Shown: piece after piece, positions 21,528-34,460 of the stretch | How the letters are laid out: every line of letters begins with the position of its first letter | Position numbering within the stretch: position 1 is the stretch's first letter | Origin: Bryoerythrophyllum caledonicum | Taxonomy: Eukaryota; Streptophyta; Bryopsida; Pottiales; Pottiaceae | DNA: 64,000 nucleotides | Direction: 5' to 3' | Assembly: GCA_963971425.1 (NCBI GenBank) | Contig: OZ020519.1 | Span: 14,214,028 to 14,278,027, forward strand | Program-made: the position numbers and the translations under genes | Notes under the pieces: generated by a model | The model's database searches: none | What the model was told of the DNA's origin: nothing | What the model saw: the letters and a program-made list of their open reading frames with translations, nothing else

Positions 21528-21887
21528 CGGGATATCCTTGTGACTAGCCAACCTCGAAATTGAAGACTGGTTGGGGCCAATCATCGCCGTCGATCTCATT
21601 TGAGATGATCCTCGCCGTTGAATTCGAACACTAGGGTATACGCGATATATCCAAAGGAAATGAATGAACCCATATCAAGGTAGGAGACCATTAAACAATT
21701 GATTCATCAACCTTAAGCGCCCAGCGGGCGCAGGTGGCTACTTGGACTACCAACCAAGGGACAGAACCTTGGCACCCAGATCAACGGCCCACAATCGACA
21801 CAGATTGAATCTTCTCCATCGACGGCCTGATCTTCTCCCAGCTAGTCCTCGATTTCGAGGTTGGTTGGTCGCGAGGGTCGGAATATC
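21528..21887. mobile_element. MITE-like element, about 360 bp
   Basis: Imperfect inverted ends of about 50 bp share GATATCC/GATATTCC, CCAACCTCGAAAT and GACTGGTTGGGG/GACTAGCTGGGA when the right end is read on the minus strand. The interior is non-coding. Confidence 0.55.
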
Positions 21888-22528
21888 GTTTGTATGAGGG
21901 TTTTTTTAATAAAAATTCTTCAATCATTCTAGAGTCCCAAGTTTTCCTAGTTTCCGTAATGATTGAAAACTTTAAAAAACTTTGGAACCCTATGAATCAG
22001 TCCTACGATATTTTCTTACTTGAAGATCCTTCTTTATTCCTTTTCACGCTTGTGGTTTTTCAAATACCGTACTCCAAGGTCTAGTTCAACAACCTTGTGT
22101 CGAATTAATTATTTTTTCCTCGCACAGTGGTTCGGACTTGATGGGTATCACCTAGATATTACACAAGTATCACATAGATATTATATGAGTATGACCTTGG
22201 CATCACATGGGTATCACCTTAGACAAAATGTATATATTTTCTAAGAAATTCGGACACGGGCCATTTGAATTAATTATGTACGAAGTAGACCTCCACGTAG
22301 GGTACATCAAAAACGTGCTGCATGACATGGAATATTTTAAACAGTCTGTTGAAAGCCGGCTTCAATACCGAATTGGTTGATTGTGGGATTAGCCGCATCA
22401 CAACACAACTTCCAAAAGAGGAGAACATCCTCAAAAGAGGAGAACATCCTCAACAGAGGAGCATTACACACAACGAACTCTCTTTTGAGAAGCTATTTTG
22501 CGTTTTCTGAGAGCCCACGATCAGCGTT
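21888..22528. other. Spacer downstream of the GT92 gene
   Basis: Probably contains the GT92 3' UTR at its right end. A 19-20-bp unit (gaggagaacatcctcaaaa) is repeated two to three times at 22417-22460, and GTATCAC-type repeats lie at 22140-22230. No gene recognised. Confidence 0.5.
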
Positions 22529-24097
22529 TCATCTGATACGAAACGCTTTCGCAGCGCCGAAGACGCGCGCGATTCCCTCGTCGCGCTCCAAGTTGGCAAC
22601 TGCTTTCTCCACCACTACGTGCCCGCACACGCTGTCCTTCCCGAGTACGCCATGGAAGTGGATCACGCGCGCCTCCGACGCGTTCATGTCCACCCCGCCC
22701 TCGAGCGGAACCGCGGCCCGGTGCACGCCCCCGAGGACCGTGTACCGCGTGTTGGCGACCCACTTGCGGCGCCCGGGGGCCGCGAGGCACAGCCAGGGGT
22801 TCAGGTCGGCGTGGGAGCACTCCGGGCGCTTGTCGTGCCAGAGCATCCGCTCAATGGGGTAGCGGTGGTGGGGCGCGGCAGGTGCGCAGCGAGTGAAGTC
22901 CGCGGGGATGCTGCCGACTGTCACCCACGGACGGTCGCTATGCTTGTGGAGCAGCGTGTCTATCGTCTCGGGCGGTGTGATCTGCAATTCAACAGCGGAT
23001 ATCCGTTGTTAGAACATGTCGATTCTTAACGTGACCACGTTCTCTGATCATCATCATCGCCATCAGATCATGTGCTTACCTGCAAAAACTCGTCGAAATC
23101 GAAGAAGAAGACGTGGTTTGCAAGGTTGCGAGCTCGGAACAGGCAGTCTTCGATAAACAGGAGTTGGTGGTGATACCAGCTCGGGTACACTTTCTCAATA
23201 TCCTCGCCGCTGTGATCCGTTATGATGAGACGCCCCGCGTCGAGAAACTCCTGGAGAAGGTGACGATCGCCGTCCTTGAGTCCTCCGACGTTGTAGAAGA
23301 AGAAGAGCGCGTCGCCGTTCCATATGTAGTTGTGGTACACCATCCACGCTTTGACCCATTCACCATTCAGGTGGGTGTGCATCGGAGGCCCACAAAACGC
23401 ATACTTGTACGGCTTCTGAAATCAAAACTAATGCCAGCTTAGAGATCAGCAACCACATTGAAAGACCATGCAGTTAGCAACCACTTACCTGTAGTGGAGG
23501 ATTGGTGAACGCCTTCAGGTCCTCACCCTGGCGCTCCTCAAAAACAACAGCCGGGACGTTTTTCTCGTACCGATGGTACGTCAGCGAGACACGAATGACG
23601 AGCTCCCCGCCACGCCCGTCCACTCCCACATCCTCACCGAAAGTGCAGTTCACAATGGCCGGAACATACGTCATGCCATTCTCATCGAACTGAACATAAA
23701 GCATGCTCGCATTCGTAGCCACAACCACTGAATCATCCTCGGGAGAGTGCCATTCACAGGTGTGCACCACTCTTCTTTCGTCTCTATCAAGCGGCACTTT
23801 GGAGGAGATCCCCACCACGAAGAAGGCGTTGAGGGAGACGCGGTAGGTGCTGTACTTGATGAAGGCGTAGTGGGGGATGGACGTTGGCTGCAATGTGTGC
23901 TGGAGGACTAATTTTTTGGGAGAGGACCCTCTTGACTGTGATGAGAGTATGGTGACGCGGTTTGCATAAGAATTGAAGGTTGAGAGAGGGATTTGGAGGA
24001 GGATTGCGAGGAAGAGGGAGAGCAAGATCACTCGGAGAGGACTCTCTGTGGGGACTCTGAATGGCTTGCTGGGTTTGATCCATGGATTCCTCGCCAT
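22529..24097 (-). CDS. Glycosyltransferase family 92 protein (GALS-like)
   Basis: Three phase-0 exons: 24097-23489, 23415-23080, 22981-22529, giving 465 residues. A short basic N-terminus is followed by a single membrane segment (residues 22-37, VILLSLFLAILLQIPL), the plan of a type II Golgi protein. The catalytic part holds YAFCGPPMH, the membrane-proximal EWVKAWMVYHNY, and FFFDFDEFL with a DxD-type metal-binding motif (near residue 308), then HFHGVLG near the end. These follow plant GT92 (DUF23) enzymes, which include galactan beta-1,4-galactosyltransferases acting on pectin side chains. The exact acceptor is not shown by sequence. All exons are open and splice sites are standard, so it looks intact. 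Confidence 0.88.
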
Positions 24098-24281
24098 TGT
24101 GGCTCAATGATTTCACGTGTCCATCTTCGATCTGAGGCTGGTTCTCAATGAAGTGATCAGTCTAGACGTTACAAGACACATGAGAGACATTGATCGTGGA
24201 ACCGATTCATCTCATGACTTGACCACGTGATGGACCGTTCACCTGCAGCTCGTGACGAGCGGTAGCAACTTGGAAACGAAA

Positions 24282-24339
24282 GACGTCGTGGTTCGTGGAA
24301 ACGTACCACGGGAGTTTTGGCGCCACGAACCACGACGTC
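24282..24339. promoter_or_regulatory. 17-bp perfect inverted repeat upstream of the GT92 gene
   Basis: GACGTCGTGGTTCGTGG (24282-24298) and its exact reverse complement (24323-24339) are separated by 24 nt, about 185-240 bp upstream of the GT92 ATG. Both arms hold GACGTC, a core bound by bZIP factors, and the right arm adds TGACGT on the minus strand. Such symmetry suggests a regulatory element; function is inference. Confidence 0.5.
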
Positions 24340-24598
24340 ATTCCATTTTACTTTCCATTTATTTCTTCCCTATTTGAATATTGAAAATGTCAACACACCA
24401 GACACCCATACATGATGAAAAGGAAAGGCCTTCTTTCTTTCAACGGAACAACAGTAAGGTACATGTAGTACAGCAATTTACAAATGGATGTTGCAGATGT
24501 GCACAGATGCAGGAAACGCATCCTATCAATACGCCATCTCTGCCTTCGGCGCTTCCATCTGCCAAGTAATCACAAATCAGAGTAGCCTTCACAAAACT

Positions 24599-27500
24599 TT
24601 AGACGATGCCATCTTTAAAAGGACTGGCTTCTTGAAGATATTGCAGAGCCATCTTTGTCTGCACACAAAACAACAACCAAGCAATAAGTCATAAAAACAA
24701 TAGAGCTATTTGTAAAATCACCCAAAGTTTTGTGAGGAAAGAGTAGTATTGTGTGAAACCAACAAGAGAGCTATGTATGTGTGAGAGGTGCTTACTTGTA
24801 CATTCTCACGCAACAGGAAACTCTCAATTGCGTCGTGGAAATCAGGGTCTGGCAGGTAATGCGCACTGTAAGTTGCGGTTGGCAAGTAGCCTCTCTGGAT
24901 TTTATGCTCTCCCTGTGCACCCGCTTCCACTGTTTGCAGCTTCATCTCGATCGCTGCCTCAATCGCCTGTTCATTCACAAAACAATCATCACCCTTCAGC
25001 TTCACAAGTCAAAGTCGTAAAGAGCAGAGGAAGAGTTTGCATAAGATCAACCTTGATGATTATTAGATTGTAGATTGATTGAAAACTCAATTCAGCGGTG
25101 AAAAAGAAAAAGAAGAAGAAGAAGAGGAAGAGGAAGAGGAAGTATCAAGATGAGTTCCTGCTGTAGTTTGTGATAATCGGAAGGTTTGGGAAGGAGAAGT
25201 AAGACGAGGATTGACCTGGTAGTAGCAAGCTTCGAAGTGCAGCGCATGATAATGGGCGTACTCCTTACAGCCCCAGTTGCGACCGTATAATGTGTTCCCA
25301 CCGATGAGATTGAGCGCCCCGGCAACAAGCTCCCCTTTGTCCTCGGCCACCACCAAAAGGACACGGTCGCCCATGCGCTCTCCCATTAAGTGGAAGAACT
25401 CTCTAGTCAAATACGCCTGGCCCCATCTGTTCCACACCACATGTATCAACATACATGTGGAAAAATACTAGAGAGATGATACCATAAGATTTGACCTCTA
25501 TTCTCGTTTTTAAACATGAAAATCAGCCCTAAATAGCTCTATAATCCAAAAAAATCTGTTCAGATCTGAAAGCATAGAAAACATGAGAGCCTTCTCTACT
25601 ATGCTTCAGAATTCAAGCATGCTGTGAAGTGCAAGTCAACTGGTTCCTTCAAACACATTGAGAGGCTTCTCAAAGAAATGTTAACCATTCTTGTCACAAG
25701 TCAAGCATGCTATGAAAACCTTGATGTCTGTGACGAACGGAAGAATGTCTTACTTGTTATCTGTGGTATTTCGATAAAAGGAGTAGAACGCGTCCCAATG
25801 GTGAGGCTGTTGGCATGTCCATCAGAGCCACAGGTGAGTCATTGAAATGGCTGGGATGTAATTTACAGCCTCATATTAGAATATTGTTGACAAGTCGCAA
25901 CAAGAGCATCTAGATGCTACGTCAGGATTGAAGGTGTACTTTGTCGAAAACAATAATGAGTAACTTAAACGATTTCATACGAAAATTTGGAAATGCTGCA
26001 ATCTTAGCTGTACCTTGATGTCATCGCCCCGTAGCCGCTTCAGTGTAAGATTTTGCGCCACAACCTGAAATAAAACCAAAATCCAACAATATCAGGTAAG
26101 AAGATGGAGCATCATGTTCCATATTCAGGAAGAACAATGCAATCAACGTGAAAATTAAGGTGATTTACTCATGACAACAACTCCTAATGCGCAATTGAAA
26201 AACAATCAGCAATTTTGATTGTCCTGCAGCAAGAGGGATAAGATTAATCTGGCATCGTGAAAACCAACCTTCTTACGCTCTTGGCGTATGTTCTTGCGCT
26301 TGCTTTGTTTCAAGTCCATTAGAAAGTCATCGAAACTGAATCCACCTCCACAAACAGAATTAGGACTTACTACTGGATTGAATGAGACAGTACTGTCTCT
26401 ATAACCATACAAAAAAAGGCTAATTCCATACAAAAGAACTGCACAAACACCACCTGCTGTAATCACGATTCTCCCAGTGATATTGTACACCCATCCTCTG
26501 CAAGTAGCCCATCTTGGCCACTCTCTCCCACTCTTGCCTCTCTGGAAACGTGATGTGGAGTGACGAAGCTTTCATCTGCAACAAAGTGTAAAGATTAAAC
26601 CTTATGCACAGGAAAAACAAACACACAACATTGGTGAAGGTATGTTGTAACCTGATCCGTGAGCTGTTGCATGCACTTGGCAAGCCCATCAAAAACTTGC
26701 TCCCGGAATGGGCCAGCTCTCACTAAAATGCGTGGACCTGTGGCGGGAGTGAAGGGCACACAGCATTGCAGCTTCGGATAATACTTTCCACCGTAGCGGT
26801 AAAATGCGTTGGCCCATGCGTGGTCGAACACATATTCTCCGTATGAATGGCTGTCAAGAGCGTCACTCATAGTTAGTACTCATGAAATTTGGATAGCAAG
26901 GATTATACTAATGTGTATCTTATTCAACCTTGAGTTGAATTCAGAAATAACTCTAGTATAGAGAAATCTTTCGTTGTATGTTGATAGAATCACAGAAAAC
27001 AATGGTCAAAACAGTTGTGGACATGGTTTTCATAAAGCCTGACTCACCTTTTCAGGTACAACGGAACAACGCCGAGGATTTCATTGGACGCATCCCGAGC
27101 GACGAGGTGCTGCGGCAACCAACCTTCCTCCTTCAAAAACCACACAACACACATCATCCCACTATCAACACAAAGAATTATGCAAAGAAACCAAACAACA
27201 TCTTGGAAGCAGCTTGAGTGTTCGGAAACTGACTGCAACGGCGCTCTTGCTGTCTTCCAAGCTGGATAAGAAAGCATGCGCCACAAACGGATTCACCGCC
27301 TCCGGTCCCGCAGCTTCAAGCGCACACAAATCCCACGCCTCGGCAGACACCAGCGAAATTGAGGACACCACCGATACGGTGAGCGTCAAGGGCGACGCCG
27401 CAGCATCCGAATCCCTCGCCGTCTCCTGCAATCCACAAAGTGAGATAGGCCAAAAGAGTAGTACCAAGAGAGGTCATGTGTGTGATGCTAACTACAACAT

Positions 27501-27954
27501 CATCATCATCATCATCATCATCATCAGGTACAATCCTTGGGGGTTGTAGGTCAAGCGTTATGACTCTCATGTAAGTTGTACACCTACGGATTGAAATCAT
27601 TATATTGTCCTTGTCAACAACATGAAGTAACGTGCCTCACGATCTATCAGAGACTTTCCTGATGACGATGATGCTGGTGAGGAGGTGTGAGAGAGTTGGG
27701 CGCACCTGCTGTTGTTGTTGTTGTGGTTGTTGCTGTTGGGAGAGATGTTGTTCTGCGGAGATGACGAACTGGTCTCGCGCGACGCGCTTGCTGGATCGGT
27801 TGCGCTCGCCCCAGAAGAGGGCCGTCGGATTGATCGCAGGGGATTTGCGCAGACAGGAAAGATGGATCATGTACGAGGGTGGAGGCGAGGAGGCGAAGTC
27901 GTGACGAAGTCGGAGCAGGCCATGGCCATTCAAGCTCATGCCCAAGGCCGCCAT
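24599..27954 (-). CDS. FemAB/GNAT-like acyl-CoA N-acyltransferase, plastid-type
   Basis: Eleven exons: 27954-27706, 27425-27234, 27130-27048, 26850-26652, 26575-26454, 26335-26269, 26064-26014, 25806-25754, 25426-25216, 24966-24796, 24658-24599 (485 residues). The order matches the plant family related to bacterial peptidoglycan-type FemAB acyltransferases (DUF482): NPFVAHAFLSSLED, GWLPQHLV, SHSYGEYVFDHAWA, SLHITFP, QSKRKNIRQERKK, WGQAYLTREFFH, AGALNLIGG and VEAGAQGEHKIQRGYLP. The N-terminus is Ser/Arg-rich and ends in a Gln repeat, like a plastid transit peptide. The substrate is not known to me. ATG 27954 has the better context; an in-frame ATG lies at 28005. Intact; exons 2-7 are duplicated at 15362-17056. 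Confidence 0.9.
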
Positions 27955-29719
27955 GGAAACCACCGCAGCCAATCCGCCACAACGAAGGCCGAGAATCTCC
28001 CTCACTCACATTCACGAGCAATTCTCCGTGTGCGCCATTCACGGTCTCATCTCACCTGCAGCTGCTGCACCTCTTAACCCTAAAAAACGGAATTGCCTTC
28101 AGCACCTTATCACAGCTGCATCTTAAACCTAAATTATCCCCAAACTCTCTAGAAACAGACCTAATCCTGAATCACCGCAGCTAGTTCTTGACTAGTCCTC
28201 TTTTGCAGAGACTTCCCAAAACCCAAAACCCACGAGTCAGTTGGTGGAGAAAAAGGTGAACTTACTCGCAGGTGGAGGAATGTTGAAGGTGGCCATGGGT
28301 GATTTCCAGGAGCAGGTTTTTCGAGTCCCATACAGCAATGACGATCTCTCTGTTTCTCTCGGCAATGAGCTTAGATTCGACGTCTTGAAGGTTGAGGGAC
28401 GGTGGTGAGCTGTGAGTTCCTCGACCTGGAATCTGAATTGGAAAGTAGTTGCGTGCAGGAGTGCGGCATTGAAAGACCTTTGAATCAGGCTCCTCGGTGG
28501 TGGGATGATGTGCGCCATTCATCTGACGATGGGCATGCACAGCCAAAGCCGCGATATTCCCAGCGCCAACAGACACACTCGCTCCTTTCCTTTTCCACTC
28601 TTTTCCTCCCTCCTCACGCCGCCCTGCTCGGATCTCAATCTCGATCCGGGTATGAATCAACTGGAGGGTACCACCTATCCGGTTTTCTGCGGGTATAGGC
28701 ATGGAGGAGTATCGCTCATCCGGGCTTAGGTCTCGAGGCGGGTATCTTACCTCGAGGGTAACATCTTCAGTAACCGCGTTTCAGGCAGGTGACGGGTATC
28801 GAAACTGGAGGTAGTGTTTACCCGGGTATAAACCAACTGGCGGATAACATAAACCTGTGTTTCAAGCCTACGGCGGGTATCGTAAGTGGAGGGTAAGGTT
28901 GAACGGGTTTCAGACAAACGGCGGGTATCACCAAAGAACTTAAGCTAGATATGCTATTTTAGGACAAATCTGTAAATGGGTGAATGGTTTTCTCAAATAA
29001 GAAGATATTTTTCTAACAAAGTTGTAAAAGTGGGGTATATCCAACCCACTTCCATCCCCTTACCGCCCATTCATCCATCTAAATGGAGGTATGCTATTAA
29101 TCAAGACACCTTACTTGGGGTACCTATTGGCGGTCACCAGCTAAATATGGTAGCACACTTTGAAAATTCAAAACTTATTCACATTTCATCGGAAAAATAT
29201 GAAATCCAAAACTAATTCACATTTCATCAGAAAAATATGAAATCACTTGGGTTGAAATTGTATTTCTATTGGCTTTCATTGTGTAATGAACGTATTATTC
29301 TTGGCTTTCATTGTGTAATGAACGTATTATTCTCACTCAGTATATGCATTGCTTGCGTTCTCGGTTATGTGGCTACAAATACAACGGTTAGAATCTGCAA
29401 CTCTCCCTCCACTAATTATGTAACTGCAACCGCTAAGAGGATATTAAGGTCATGAATGTTACACATGCGATCAGATTGCTCCTTGGTTCCCATGAGCTTC
29501 AAGTGGTATTACACCTCGAATCTTACTTTTCTATTTCTGAGGACCGGGTTGATTCAGTCTACAAGCTCCAAATGCAAGTAAACATTGAAAATTGCACAAA
29601 TCCGGAGTAGACAGAAAATGAAGGCCAGAAATCTTTCTACTTGATACATGCTATGGGTGTTTGTACTCTATGACAAGAGCACACTCTTTACAATGTTCTA
29701 AGATTGAGATATGATGATC
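27955..29719. other. Intergenic region between the RRM gene and the acyltransferase gene
   Basis: Includes the acyltransferase promoter. A minus-strand open frame at 28262-28702 has a coding-like tail (DVESKLIAERNREIVIAVWD) but I cannot assign it. Degenerate CGGGTAT-type repeats occupy about 28640-28930. Diverged tandem units lie at 29180-29245 and two exact 32-bp units at 29269-29332. Confidence 0.45.
29010..29350 (+). repeat. Dispersed repeat, copy 1
   Basis: Shares a long diverged match with 34185-34460 in the same orientation, including GGGGTATATCCAA, ACTTCCAT, TAGCACACTTTGAAAATTCA and CACATTTCATCGG. The copies flank the RRM gene. Non-coding; family unknown. Confidence 0.7.
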
Positions 29720-32700
29720 CTAGGTGGCCTGTGGCTTCTGCTGCGTCTGACCTGCTGGATAAGGGGCCACTCTAACGTAAGATAAAGAGCGTGAAAAGCG
29801 AACAGGGCCAGAGTTTTGTACCATCTCCACATCTGGTGCAGCAGCAGCAGCAGCAGGAGTAACTGTTGCAGCAGCAGTTGGTGTTGTTGATGCATCACGC
29901 TTCCATTTCAGATTCGACGCTCCCATCATGTGAGGCATCGGCAGTCCAATCGGTCGCCTTGCAGGATACAGGTTCTGCGGTGGCATGTGCCCTCTTGAGA
30001 ATGGAGGGTGGGGGAATGAGCCGGAGAGAACTGGAACAGGATTCATCTCTGCAATGGCGGACGTCTTGCGCATGACCTGCTCACAGATGGTGATAAGGAT
30101 GATGAGAGATGGTGTTTGAAGATAACAACTGGGCGAGAGGCAATGAGGGTTCCATACCTTGAGATTACGAGAAAGCAGCGCTGTGTCGTTCAAGGATAAA
30201 GCTTTCTCCACTGCATCTTTTGTAGTGAATTCTACGTAAGCATATCTGTCAAAAGGACAACACTTTCTTGGTTAAGAACAATGTCGAGAAGTAGAACTAC
30301 TACAACAGAGATTAGTTGAGTTTTACTAACCCCTTGGGCTTTCCAGTAGCCGGTTCCGCAAGTATCGTCACTCGCTTGATGTTTCCGCACCGACCAAAGT
30401 GGACTCTTAGGGCTGCTTCCGTTGCAGCGAAATGAACCTGCCAACAGTTGACACCCCAGGCATTACGAGTGTTTGAGCTGACGTCAGACATTTGCTAAAA
30501 AAAGAATCAGTTGCGATAACTGAAACTTACATTGGTGACAAAGACAGACCGATCATTGATGTCTTCTTGACTCGGTTGGGGCTCAAACGGTATCGGCCTT
30601 AAACCTGCATCTCAATAAGTGATGAAAATCAGCCAATTGTAGGTGCCCAAAGCCTGCTACCACTGTCACATGGCATCAAAGTGTAAACACAGTAACACAG
30701 AACTAGGAAGAGGAGCTCACCGACAACAGGTGAGTTCTGCACCTCCTTGGATACTTCTGCCTGGCGAGCACGCAGCTTTGTCATGTCAAGCTGTACTTGC
30801 CTCAACCTCTTCTTCATCTCCAGAACATCCTTCATTCAAAATAAGAACACTGGTTGAAGGCCGACGTTTTTATTGGGAGGGAATAATTGCATCGTTGTGT
30901 TTTCCAATGAAAAAATTTATCTAATTAGATGTCCTACCTCGTTGATAGGTTGGCCGTCTTCACCCACCTCTCCATTACCTTGTGAGGATTCCCTGCCTGG
31001 ACGTTGACCTACCTGCTTTACACCATTTCTTCTGTAACCACTATTATCTTGATTCTGTTCCGTATTTACTCGTCTCAATCCATCTCCTAGTAAATTTCCG
31101 TTCACGTCCACGTTGTTCCTCCCAGGGAATTGTGCCCCAACTCCTCTATGTCTCTGCTGCTCCCTGCTGCCTCTACCTTTACCCAGGCCTGCTCTCGGAC
31201 CAGCAGCAGCCGCTTTCTTCCTCCACTTGCCCCTATTCTCATTATAAATTCCGTCTCCCCCAGCGAACTCGCCTTCCGCACTGCTTCTGTCGTTCAAATT
31301 GAGGCGATCCCATACAGACGCAGGCTTCTCTTGCGTGTGTAACTTGGAGGTTCTATCAACATGAAGCTCCTCCATGGCCATTGGTTCTGACCGACCAGGA
31401 GAATCTTCACCAGTCATATCGAAGTCACCTCCTACATTACCCTGCACGTCTGGACGTAACAGTTTATTGTGAGACATCCACAATCAGCACATGTGTGAGT
31501 GCAGGAGAATAGTAAAATTAGTGAAGAATTCAAAACAACTACACCACTCTCTACCAGTTATACCAGCATCTGATGAAACCACAGATTGGATGCGCTTTGC
31601 CGACTCGGTCCTCTTCAAGGCATCCTTCTTCGTCGCAAGGAGTGCACTTTCATTCACAACCTCCCTCACTGCATTAATTAGAAGGCGCCGGGAAGCCTTC
31701 ACAACTGGAGGAGACATCTCTTTCTGCAAGCATCAAGACAGGTTGAAGAGAAGCTTTGAAGAGTCTTCAAAAAGAAAAGATGCAGCATCCGAAGATGGAG
31801 GATTCAGTGTGTACCAAAAAAAACTTTCAGATATTTCCACACATACCATGTCAAGCCTGTCAGCTCGTCCTCGCCCTCGACGCGTCCATATTTCAGGTGA
31901 CCGTGATCGTTTGACATCAATGCGACGTGCACCATCCCGACGACGGCCTCTTCTCCTTGACGAGTTGTCAGCTTCCGCACCTGTACTCACATCATCTGGT
32001 TTGGCTGCTCCAACAGTGCCAGGTCCGTCAGGTTGACCCTCAAAATCCATCTGTGTGGTAGTCTCTTCACCAGGCTTTACTACAGCCACAACTGATCTCA
32101 GAGTAGGTTCACCCTGGTATGCATTCAGAAAAACACTCATGAGTGTCGTATTGGATGGAGTAAGTTTTATGAAACAAAAAAAAATGGGGGCAAAGGTATG
32201 ATGATAAGAATGGTTAAGACCATCATTCGCACTAAAAGACCTGTTGAGGCGAAGCTTTGACCTATCTCAATCTATAACAATAAACAATGACAGAAACAAA
32301 CAAGACCAACTCGCATCAAGAAAAGACGAAAGAAAACCTTGGCCTGTGTATCTTCATCTACCAACCCCGTATCAAAAGGCTTGTCGTCCTCGGTCTTGAC
32401 GTACGAATGTCTGTTGACAGACATGTGGTCCCAAAGCCTACACCACCATTCCAATCACATGAGACACGGATAATATCCATGCCAAATCCCGCAACCAGAA
32501 CTATAAACTGGACAATTAGAGAACTAGACATACCAAGACACAAACGACTCGCTGTCACCGCCTAGAAACGCTTCAAGATCTTTCACAGCCTGAGCTTTCT
32601 CCTTCCCGTGTCCAACCAGCACAACCACGTACTCCTGCACATTTCCGCTCCGCATCAGCATCCAATGAAAAGGTGGAAAAACAACAAGTGTTCAGAGGAA

Positions 32701-33117
32701 GGAAGATCACGATGTATAATCATACCCTCAATTGTTCAGCCTAGACTTGGTGCACACCAAAACATCCAAATTCCACAAACATACTAAATCAACCAAGAAA
32801 TCATCGTGTAAAAAGCATTCCTCAGAGCTTCACGCCATGCATCAGAACACAATCAAAGTCATAACCAACACATATTCTGCCAGTTTTCCCTTCCCGAAAG
32901 AAAACATGAAATCTATCAATTGATCCAGATTAGAACATCCTTAGATCTGCATAATTATACGCACTGGTTTGAGATGATAAACGGGTGAAAAGAAACCAAC
33001 CACAAGGACATCATCCGTGTAGTTTCCGATGTATTCAGACAGCTTCTCCTTCACACATTCCCTGAGTTTCGCTGCTCCGCCGCTGCTCAGATCCAGAGTG
33101 AACTTCATCTCCTCCAT
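29720..33117 (-). CDS. RNA-binding protein with PWI-like N-terminus and RRM
   Basis: Eleven exons: 33117-33001, 32634-32534, 32437-32338, 32113-31847, 31723-31555, 31449-30938, 30829-30721, 30604-30531, 30437-30331, 30245-30158, 30076-29720, giving 666 residues. Residues 1-75 (LRECVKEKLSEYIGNYTDD, YVVVLVGHGKEK) resemble the PWI-like fold at the start of ZC3H14/Nab2 proteins. The middle is Arg/Gly- and Ser/Arg-rich (SSRRRGRRRDGARR), followed by a coiled coil (LEMKKRLRQVQLDMTKLRA). The RRM reads SVFVTNVHFAATEAALRVHF (RNP2) and KGYAYVEF (RNP1). This resembles the RRM of nuclear poly(A)-binding proteins, so a role in nuclear mRNA processing is likely. The C-terminus is Pro/Ala-rich with a Thr/Ala repeat. 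Looks intact. Confidence 0.87.
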
Positions 33118-33794
33118 GCTGACAAATCAGGTCCACATGCTATATGCTACCCAGTCGATACTCAACTCAACTCTGTCTTATCGATAGGTGCTCCTCGTGA
33201 AGTCCACCACCTCCCAGCCCTGAGCACACGGTGTTCAACGTCACATGTCTCAACCCTAACGGGACGCGTTCAATGCCAAATCAAAATCCGGTTCAAATCT
33301 TGCACCTCTACAGATCGTGCAAACCCTAAATGGGTCCCGTAAAAGAAAAAACCGAATCCTTCAATCTGATCGCGCTCATCCATTCCCCAAATCGTAACCC
33401 TAATCTTGAGAAACAGCAAAAACCCAACTTCCCCTTCCCTCGCTCCGAAACCAAAACCCTAAAAAGTGGAGACTGACCTGGAGTGAAGGTCGCGGCTCCT
33501 TTCTGGCAACCCGCGAGTGTGAGAGACGCAATGGCGATGGTGGGAGTTGTTTGAGATGTTTGATGGAAGGTGAATGGATGGGAATGCGAGGCGTTGATGG
33601 GAGTGCGTTGCGTTAGGGTTTCTGGTAGCGATATAATAATAAATGAATGAGAAGAGAACTCGGTACAGTGAGTGTTGAGTGCCTTGGGAATCGCGGCCTA
33701 CCAAGTTACAGTGCGAGCGACGATCGGTGTGTGAGAGTGCGAGGGAGGTGCAATGGGCGAGTCCCGCACTCACTGCCTGGGCTTGAGTCGTTAG

Positions 33795-33893
33795 GGCACG
33801 GGTATAGGGAACGCGGCGCGGGTATAGGGACGGGTGCGGGTATAGGGAGGAAGCGGGTATAAGGGACATGGTGCGGATATAGGGGACGGGGCA
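33795..33893 (+). repeat. GGGTATAGGGA minisatellite
   Basis: Six degenerate units of the pattern GCGGGTATAGGGA in tandem, with variable 2-8-nt spacers. Related CGGGTAT motifs are scattered at 28640-28930 and 5700. Confidence 0.8.
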
Positions 33894-34184
33894 CGGTGGC
33901 CAAGTTTCATGGTACAACTTGACCTCTCCTTTCTCCTTCTTAAGTTTTTCTTGATTAAATGAAATTTTTGCACCATGCAAAGTTGCCACACTTCACCATC
34001 AAAATCTATGTAATGTAACGTAGAGTCACCTCCCTCAACGACACTCCGTTTTGTTTGACCAAAAGTTGTTTGCTATAAAGAGTTGTTGATATTTGGAGGG
34101 CCTATTTGTTTGACTAAAATTTGCTTGTTGTAACGAGAGGTTGAGGTTTGGAGGATAGCTCTTGTAATAACCAACCAAAATTTC

Positions 34185-34460
34185 ATAACGGACACTTATA
34201 AAATCGGGGTATATCCAAAACACTTCCATTCCATTACCGCTCGTTGAGCTCCAAATCGAGGTTTGTTGTTAGTCGAGACCCCTTACTTTTGGTTAGGGAC
34301 TAATTGGGGGTTCTTATTGGCACTCATCGGCTAAAGATCTTAGCACACTTTGAAAATTCATAACTAGTTCACATTTCATCGGGAAAAAAAAGAAATTGCT
34401 TGGGTTTGAAATTATGATTCTATTGGCTATTGTTGAAGAATACATGTATTATTATTTGTT
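34185..34460 (+). repeat. Dispersed repeat, copy 2
   Basis: Diverged match to 29010-29350 in direct orientation. Confidence 0.7.

Noticed and set aside
28262-28702. 146-codon minus-strand frame upstream of the acyltransferase gene
   Set aside because: The last 40 codons look coding-like, but there is no domain and no clear splice partner; left as an unassigned note.
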